Below, in pieces: positions 1 to 5,100 of a DNA stretch of 6,006 bases; positions within the stretch are counted from its first letter, which is position 1, and each line of letters begins with the position of its first letter. The stretch is from Coriobacteriales bacterium. Its GTDB lineage: Bacteria; Actinomycetota; Coriobacteriia; Coriobacteriales; UBA8131. Made by a program: the position numbers and the translations under genes. The stretch is from contig JAIRZP010000114.1 of assembly GCA_031267175.1 (NCBI GenBank), forward strand, positions 1 to 6,006. Direction: 5' to 3'. The notes beneath the pieces were generated by a model. It was not told the DNA's origin and did not search any database. It saw nothing but the letters and a program-made list of their open reading frames with translations.

Positions 1-429
1 CAGGGGCTCGAGACCCTCTCGCTCCGTGTGGAGCGCCATGTGGAGAACACCCTCAAAGCAGTGGATTTTCTGAAGGATCACCCGCTCGTTGCCACGCTCA
101 ACCACCCCAGCCTCCCCACGCACCGCGACCACGCCAACTATCTCAAGTACTTCCCCCACGGCGGCGCAACGATCTTTACCTTTGAGCTCAACGGCAGCGC
201 CGAGCAGGCACGTCTCTTTACGGAGAGGCTTGAGCTGTTCTCGCTGCTGGCCAATGTCGCCGATGTCAAGTCGCTCGTCATCCATCCCGCCTCAACGACG
301 CATTCGCAGCTCAGCCCCGAGGAACTGCTCGATGCCGGCATCACGCCGACAACCGTGCGGCTGTCCATCGGCACCGAGAACATCAAGGACATACTCGCCG
401 ACCTTGAGCTGGGCTTTGCCTCGATATAA
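1..429 (+). CDS. metY: O-acetylhomoserine sulfhydrylase (MetY-type), C-terminal part, 5' end outside window
   Basis: The frame is open from base 1 and gives the last 142 residues of a Cys/Met-metabolism PLP enzyme (family length about 425-430), so roughly the N-terminal two thirds, including the PLP lysine, lies outside the window. The retained part shows the family's C-terminal signatures: QGLETLSLRVERH at the left edge, a GGATIFTFEL strand, then LFSLLANVADVKSLVIHPAS followed by TTHSQLS, and the substrate-carboxylate region VRLSIGTENIKDI. The LANVxDxKSLVIHPASTTHSQ block favours O-acetylhomoserine (thiol)-lyase over cystathionine gamma-synthase. The known family reaction is O-acetylhomoserine plus sulfide (or methanethiol) giving homocysteine (or methionine), in the cytoplasm. 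A GTG at 28 is in frame but is an internal valine, not a start. The gene is followed after 26 bases by the CymR-like repressor and is probably co-transcribed with it. The exact acceptor specificity is inferred. Confidence 0.92.
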   Translation, partial: QGLETLSLRVERHVENTLKAVDFLKDHPLVATLNHPSLPTHRDHANYLKYFPHGGATIFTFELNGSAEQARLFTERLELFSLLANVADVKSLVIHPASTTHSQLSPEELLDAGITPTTVRLSIGTENIKDILADLELGFASI

Positions 430-445
430 AACACCACCTCACGTT

Positions 446-450
446 AGGAG
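446..450 (+). promoter_or_regulatory. Ribosome binding site of the Rrf2/CymR-like gene
   Basis: AGGAG lies 5 bases before the ATG at 456, within the 26-base gap after the metY stop codon. It fixes the repressor start. No convincing promoter fits in this gap, so translation from a metY-cymR transcript is likely. Confidence 0.75.
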
Positions 451-455
451 CACGG

Positions 456-893
456 ATGAAAGTCTCGACCAAAGGCCAACACGCACTCAGGGTCATGCTT
501 GACTTTGCCGGACACGCACAGGACGGCTACATCCGTCTGCGAGACGTGGCCGACCGCCAGGGCATCTCCAAGACCTATCTGGAGCAGATCATGGTGCTGC
601 TCAACAAGGGCGACCTGTTCATCACGGCACGCGGGTATCAAGGCGGGTACCGACTCAAACGGCCTGCTCAGGACTACACCGTGGGAGACATACTGCGCAT
701 CACCGAGGGCGATCTGTCCCCTGTCGAGCCAGATGAGGCCACAGAGGCAGGCGCGGACCGTCGCGTCAGCCTCATGGCCGCCGATGTCTGGGAGGGCCTC
801 GAAGAGGTGCTGGTTGCGTATCTTGATAGCATGACCCTCCAGGATGTGCTCGATGCCCACAAGGCCGAAGACGCCTACGAGTTCTTCATCTGA
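456..893 (+). CDS. cymR: Rrf2-family transcriptional regulator, CymR-like cysteine-metabolism repressor
   Basis: A 145-residue protein of normal Rrf2 length. It opens with MKVSTKGQHALRVMLDFA, followed by a winged helix-turn-helix: helices over about residues 28-50 with the recognition-helix motif ISKTYLEQIM (37-46), and the wing RGYQGGYRL (59-67). After that come VGDILRITEGDLSPVEPDE (76-94) and a dimerisation helix in the C-terminal half. From memory of Bacillus subtilis CymR, the MKxSTKG start, the YLEQ helix, the RGxxGGY wing, the EGxLSPVE segment, a DSxTLxD helix and an aromatic tail ending in Ile all match. There is no cysteine anywhere, so it cannot bind an Fe-S cluster through the three-cysteine set of IscR/NsrR. 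CymR acts with CysK as corepressor, and cysK is the next gene. Inferred role: repress cysteine/methionine supply genes when cysteine is plentiful. Automatic annotation may say only Rrf2 family; the cymR symbol is my inference from sequence and context. Confidence 0.88.
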   Translation: MKVSTKGQHALRVMLDFAGHAQDGYIRLRDVADRQGISKTYLEQIMVLLNKGDLFITARGYQGGYRLKRPAQDYTVGDILRITEGDLSPVEPDEATEAGADRRVSLMAADVWEGLEEVLVAYLDSMTLQDVLDAHKAEDAYEFFI

Positions 894-907
894 GTACCGT
901 GCGAGGC

Positions 908-937
908 TGGGACACCAGCTCCGCCCCTCCTGTCCCA
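908..937 (+). other. Inverted repeat after the repressor gene, possible weak terminator or RNA hairpin
   Basis: TGGGACA (908-914) and TGTCCCA (931-937) are perfect 7-base complements separated by 16 bases. An alternative small hairpin, GCTGG/CCAGC (906-910 and 915-919), uses part of the same sequence. No U-run follows, so a classical intrinsic terminator is doubtful. It sits between the repressor stop (893) and the cysK -35 box (939), where partial termination of the metY-cymR transcript would make sense. Confidence 0.35.
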
Positions 938-938
938 C

Positions 939-967
939 TTGCAACCGCGCTCCGTTTGCTTTATACT
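939..967 (+). promoter_or_regulatory. Sigma70/SigA-type promoter of cysK
   Basis: A -35 box TTGCAA (939-944) and a -10 box TATACT (962-967) are separated by exactly 17 bases; each differs from consensus by one or two bases. Transcription would start near 974, giving a leader of about 84 bases before the cysK ATG at 1058. This lets cysK be transcribed independently of metY and the repressor gene. The -10 lies in the centre of a perfect inverted repeat, which points to repression at this site. Confidence 0.75.
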
Positions 968-994
968 AGAGCAAACTTAGCAGTTTGATAAGTT
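954..994. promoter_or_regulatory. Candidate CymR/Rrf2 operator: overlapping inverted repeats on the cysK -10 and start region
   Basis: Three overlapping dyads are visible. GTTTGCT (954-960) with AGCAAAC (970-976) is perfect, with a 9-base spacer that contains the -10 box. CAAACT (972-977) with AGTTTG (982-987) is perfect with a 4-base spacer. AACTT (974-978) with AAGTT (990-994) has an 11-base spacer. The AT-richness of this stretch stands out from the GC-rich surroundings. Rrf2 dimers bind extended dyads that often overlap promoter elements, so a bound repressor would block RNA polymerase here. Which dyad is the true site, and that CymR is the binder, are inferences. Confidence 0.55.
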
Positions 995-1043
995 AAAAGG
1001 ATGCTGCGTCAGAGCAGCGCTGTCCCGCCGCAAGGCACAAAAG

Positions 1044-1050
1044 AAAGGAG
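1044..1050 (+). promoter_or_regulatory. Ribosome binding site that decides the cysK start
   Basis: AAAGGAG ends 7 bases before the ATG at 1058, ideal spacing. The in-frame upstream ATG at 1001 has AAAAGG directly abutting it with no spacer, and its 19 extra residues do not look like CysK, so 1058 is chosen. Confidence 0.85.
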
Positions 1051-1057
1051 CTTTCTC

Positions 1058-1987
1058 ATGACCGTCTATAAGAGCATAAGTGAACTGGTAGGCAACACTC
1101 CCCTGGTTGAACTCACCAACTACAACGACGAGAATGGCCTGGAGGCCACCATCATCGGCAAGCTGGAGAGCTTCAACCCTGCCGGTTCGGTAAAGGATCG
1201 CATCGCCGTTGCGATGATTAACGACGCGGAGGAGTCCGGCACGATAACCCCGGGCACCGTGCTTATCGAGCCAACCTCCGGCAACACCGGCATCGGCCTG
1301 GCCGCCATTGCCGCCTCCCGTGGGTATCGCCTCATCCTCACCATGCCCGATACGATGTCCATCGAACGACGCAATCTGCTGGCCGCCTATGGTGCCGAGC
1401 TGGTGTTGACCGACGGAGCCAAGGGCATGAAGGGCGCTATTGCCCGGGCCAACGAGCTGGCCGAAGAGATTGAGAACAGCTTTATCCCCGGACAATTCGT
1501 CAATCCTGCCAATCCCGCCATTCACTACGCCACGACCGGCCCCGAGATCTGGGAGGCCTCAGATGGCGAGGTTGATATTCTGGTTTCGGGTATTGGTACG
1601 GGAGGCACGATCACCGGCGCGGGCGAGTTCCTTAAAGAAAAGAACCCAAGCATCACCATCGTGGCCGTTGAGCCTGCCGCATCTCCGGTGCTCTCAGAGG
1701 GCACGCCGGGGCCGCACAAAATCCAGGGCATCGGCGCGGGCTTTGTGCCTGACGTGCTCGACACCCACATCTATGACGAGATCATCACCGTAGAAAATGA
1801 CGCTGCCTTTGCCACCGGACGTGCCCTGGCCAAGACCGACGGCCTCCTCGTGGGCATCTCATCGGGCGCGGCACTCTGGGCTGCCACCCAGCTGGCCAAG
1901 CGTCCGGAGAACGCCGGCAAGCGCATCGTCGTCGTGCTGCCGGATACCGGCGAGCGCTATCTCTCCACCGCCCTGTTTACGGGGTAG
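1058..1987 (+). CDS. cysK: Cysteine synthase A (O-acetylserine sulfhydrylase)
   Basis: A 309-residue fold-type II PLP enzyme of normal CysK length. In the family it converts O-acetylserine and sulfide to cysteine and acetate in the cytoplasm as a homodimer. Visible landmarks in order: VGNTPLVEL (11-19); NPAGSVKDR with the Schiff-base lysine at 46; the substrate loop TSGNTG (73-78); the QFVNPANP segment (146-153); the phosphate-binding glycine loop GTGGT (180-184); the CysK signature KIQGIGAGFVP (221-231); and GISSGAA, whose serine near 268 contacts the PLP ring nitrogen. All key residues are intact. The start at 1058 is set by the AAAGGAG site; a longer in-frame start at 1001 would add 19 residues and is less likely. 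It has its own promoter with operator-like dyads and follows the CymR-like gene, fitting a dual role as enzyme and regulatory partner of that repressor. A strong hairpin follows the stop. Confidence 0.97.
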   Translation: MTVYKSISELVGNTPLVELTNYNDENGLEATIIGKLESFNPAGSVKDRIAVAMINDAEESGTITPGTVLIEPTSGNTGIGLAAIAASRGYRLILTMPDTMSIERRNLLAAYGAELVLTDGAKGMKGAIARANELAEEIENSFIPGQFVNPANPAIHYATTGPEIWEASDGEVDILVSGIGTGGTITGAGEFLKEKNPSITIVAVEPAASPVLSEGTPGPHKIQGIGAGFVPDVLDTHIYDEIITVENDAAFATGRALAKTDGLLVGISSGAALWAATQLAKRPENAGKRIVVVLPDTGERYLSTALFTG

Positions 1988-2030
1988 AAGTTCTCTTCAG
2001 AATCACATCGCCTGCGCCAGGCGTACGTAA

Positions 2031-2066
2031 AGGGGGAGGGCCAGAACAAGAACTGGCTCTCCCCCT
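2031..2066. terminator. Strong hairpin terminator between convergent genes, probably bidirectional
   Basis: A 14-bp stem (2031-2044 with 2053-2066, one G-U pair when read on the + strand) closes an 8-base loop, AACAAGAA. It lies 43 bases after the cysK stop. Read on the + strand it is followed by GTTAGTAT; read on the - strand by TTACGT, preceded by the T closing the stem. Both tails are only moderately U-rich, but the stem is very stable and the position between convergent genes fits shared termination. Confidence 0.8.
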
Positions 2067-2074
2067 GTTAGTAT

Positions 2075-2113
2075 AAGGCTGCGGGCGACCGGGATCGGGT
2101 GCCCTCCAGCCTT
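2075..2113 (-). terminator. Second hairpin, likely first terminator of the minus-strand surface-protein gene
   Basis: AAGGCTG (2075-2081) pairs with CAGCCTT (2107-2113), and inside it GGGC (2083-2086) pairs with GCCC (2101-2104) across a small bulge, with room for a further ACC/GGT pairing. The stem begins 13 bases beyond the stop codon of the minus-strand gene. Read on that strand it is followed by ATACTAAC, a weak tail, so termination is probably completed by the neighbouring hairpin. Confidence 0.5.
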
Positions 2114-2126
2114 AGTGAAGTGGCTG

Positions 2127-5100
2127 CTATACCTCGGGGCCCTGCGCGTCTGTGTCGCGCTTCCGGGAGCGGCTCCGGTAGGCGAGGACTGCCAACACCG
2201 CCGCGATGGCAAGCACAGCCACGCCAAAGGTCACCGACAGCAGGTAGGGTGCCGTCTCACTCGCCGTCGTCAGCTCGGCGGTCTCGTCAGTCTCACTGGC
2301 CTCTGCTTCGGCTCCTGCTCCGGTGTTTGTCCTGGTAACAGGCCGTGTCTCCCGTGCGGCATTGTCCGTCGTGTTGCCCTGCGTGTTTTCTGAGTCTTCG
2401 GACGGGGTGTTGGTAAGCGAGGCCGCAGACGTCCCGCCGCTCGCAGCAGGGGCAGGGGCAGGAGTTGGGGTTGGAGCAGGGGCAGGCTGCGCGGGTCGGT
2501 CAACCGTAAAGGCCGTCGTACCCGTGCCCGCCTTGAAGTCGTCAACAAAGCGCAGCTCTATCAGATGGGTACCGTTTGCGAGCGTGTCCACAAAGGCAGG
2601 GTTCAGGCCTACAACGGCGCTGCCCTGGGTGAGGGTGCCGGCCTGCGTGCCGTCAAGCACCAGCGGGCGGCTCGTTGTGCCACCGGGCGTGCTACTGACC
2701 GCACCGAGGGTAAAGATCCTGCCGTTGAGGCTCACACTGCTCACGCTGTAAAAGTCGCCTTTGAAGCTCACCTGGGCGTTCTGCCCGTAGGTCGTGATGG
2801 GTACTTCCACCGTGGAGCTGAGCACAGGATGACTGTGATCAAGCGCCGCTATGCGGGCATCAAGGCTGGCGAGCAGGGCCTCGACCTCCGCCTGCGTGAG
2901 CGGCTCACCGCCTGCCTGGGCCGCGGCTTCAAGGGCCGTGTGTGTCTCTGCTATCGCTACGTCGAGCGCATCCACCGCCTGCTCGTCGTAATTCTCCCGC
3001 GCAAGGCTTACCGAAGGAAACGCCTCCCGCTCCGCTCCGGTAAGGGCCGTGTCAAGCGCGCCGAGGCTCGCCTGGGCCGCGCCCACCCTCACCGATATCA
3101 TCAGAGGCAGGGTCTCGTATTTGTTGGCATAGAGGGCCGGGTCCGGCGTAAAGGTCGCCGCGGTCACAAAGAGGCCGTTTCGGGCATCGTTACCCAGCGT
3201 ATCTGTCTCAAAGCCCAGGGCTCCCGGCACAACCGCGGAAGGATCGGGGGCATCCCAGCTGAGCGTACCGGAAAGGGTCGCCTCGCCCATGAGAGCACTG
3301 CCACCAAAAACGTAGCCGCTCGTTTCCAGGCCGAGGCTCGCAAGACTGCCCTCTCCGTAGGCAAGGGTTTCCAGACTGCCCTCTGCGGTGAGCGCGGGGC
3401 TTGCGGGGGCAACCACGAGCGCGACGGGTGTCTCGGCCGAGTCGTTGTAGTCATCGTCGCCGAGGCGCTTGACGGAGAGCGTCGTGCTGCCCGGGGCGAC
3501 GATATCTATGCTGTCGAGTCCAATGGCGGCAACGGCGGAATCCGTACTGCTCCATTGGTAGGCGCCGGTGCTTTGTCCTCCCGTTGGCGTAAGTGCAAGG
3601 GGTGCATCGCCGTAGGTAGCAGACACCGCGCCGTCCTTGATGCCGCCGCCGGTCACGGAAACCACGCCCTGCAGCGCCCTGCCCACAACAACGGTAAAGC
3701 TGCTGGGAGCGGGGGGCTTGTTGCGCGTGTCGCCGCCTGCGGGATAGGCCAATCCAAGCGGGTTGTAGTCTACGGTAAAGCTGTGCGTGCCGGCCTTGAG
3801 CGCCCTAAGATAGCTGCCGTCAAGGTGTATGCGGTCGCCGGCAACGGTGTACGAGGCTGAGAAGGCAGGCGCGTCCGCGTCCAGCCCCTCGCCGGCAGAC
3901 ACGCTGCCTGGAGGCGAGACGCCATCCCACACGGCATCGTAGCCGGTGCGCTCCACGCTTGCCACGGTGTTGCCATGCAAGATGACGGAGAGTTCCGCGT
4001 CCGCACTGTCAAAGCGCGAGATGCCGACCGTCTCCGTGTCAGCCGCGCTGTCCTCGTAGACGATGACGCCGTCGGTGAGGATGCCGGAGCTGTTGCCCGC
4101 GTAGTCCCGTGCCTCCACGTAGAGCGCAAAGGCCGTGCCTGCCTCCACAGAAGGCGGCGTGGCCGCGTCGTAGTCCTGCCAGAGCATGGCGAGCGCGGCA
4201 GCGTCCAGCGGCGTGCCGCCCGGAGCACTGTCGATATACCAGCGCAGCGTCTCGATGCTCGCAGACACGTCGGTTCCTGCAGTGCCCGTGTCGATAACCT
4301 CAAGCCCAAGCTCCACGCCGTCTTTGAAGAAGAGGGAGGGGCTTATCGAGCCGAGGAAGTCGCTTGCCGTGTTGGCGTTGTAGCCGACCTTTACCACCGG
4401 GGCCGTCTTGTCGATGCCAAAGGTGAGGGAGGCAGTATTCGATATCTCGTGCTGCGCGATGCCGTCGTTGTCCTCATCGGCTTCCAGGTCTGTGCCCGTG
4501 CGACGCACATAGAAGGACACGGCACTGGCATCGACCGGTGCTGAGCCGAGGGTGAGGGTATTCTGCCAGGTACTCGTGTCCAGGTTCTGCGCGCTCACGG
4601 CAAAGCCTTCTGCCGCTGTAACCACCACGTCGGTGTTCGTCCAGCTGTTGTTAAGGGGCGTGGTCGTATACTGCACATCGGCAACCGGGGTAAAGCCCGG
4701 TAAGATGGTAGCAGCGTCATCAAGCGTGGTCGCAGGCTGCTGCGGGAGCGTGTAGTTAGCCCTCACATCGCGCGAGAGGCCGGCTGCAAGGGCGTAGCTG
4801 CCCGTCCTCGACACGCTGGCCGTGCCCGCCTCAGCACTCGCAAAGGCAAAGCCCACGTCGGAACTGTCCAGCGTAATGCCGTCCAGATCCGGGTTGACAA
4901 CACCCACGAGCGCAGCCTCGCCTGTAAGAGCAATATCCGTCCTGCCATCGTAGTGCTTGCTTGCAAAAGCAAGGCCGGTCATGCTGACGGTAAGGGGCTT
5001 TGGCGCCACCGTCAGTGTTAGCTGTGCCTCGGCCGAGTCGTTATAGTTGGCATCGCCGAGCCGTTTGGCGTAGATCGTCGTGCTCCCCTGGCCGATGATG

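Noticed and set aside
444..944. 166-codon minus-strand open frame over the repressor gene
   Set aside because: Complete overlap with the Rrf2-family gene, whose identity is clear. The minus-strand product has no recognisable domain.
1003..1018. Small hairpin GCTGC/GCAGC in the cysK leader as a riboswitch or T-box
   Set aside because: Only 5 bp, with no conserved T-box or SAM riboswitch elements in an 84-base leader that is too short for either.
1001..1057. Upstream in-frame start for cysK, adding 19 residues
   Set aside because: The ATG at 1001 has no properly spaced ribosome binding site, the added residues do not resemble CysK N-termini, and the ATG at 1058 has an ideal AAAGGAG.
977..1525. 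182-codon minus-strand open frame over the start of cysK
   Set aside because: Shadow of cysK codon use; the product has no domain features.
2565..3860. Long 431-codon open frame on the + strand opposite the surface-protein gene
   Set aside because: Lies wholly antisense to a well-supported coding frame, has no ribosome binding site, and encodes an Arg/Gly/Ala-rich product with no recognisable fold. Typical of GC-rich antisense shadows.
3975..4544. 189-codon + strand open frame
   Set aside because: Also antisense to the surface-protein gene, with biased composition and no supporting start signal.
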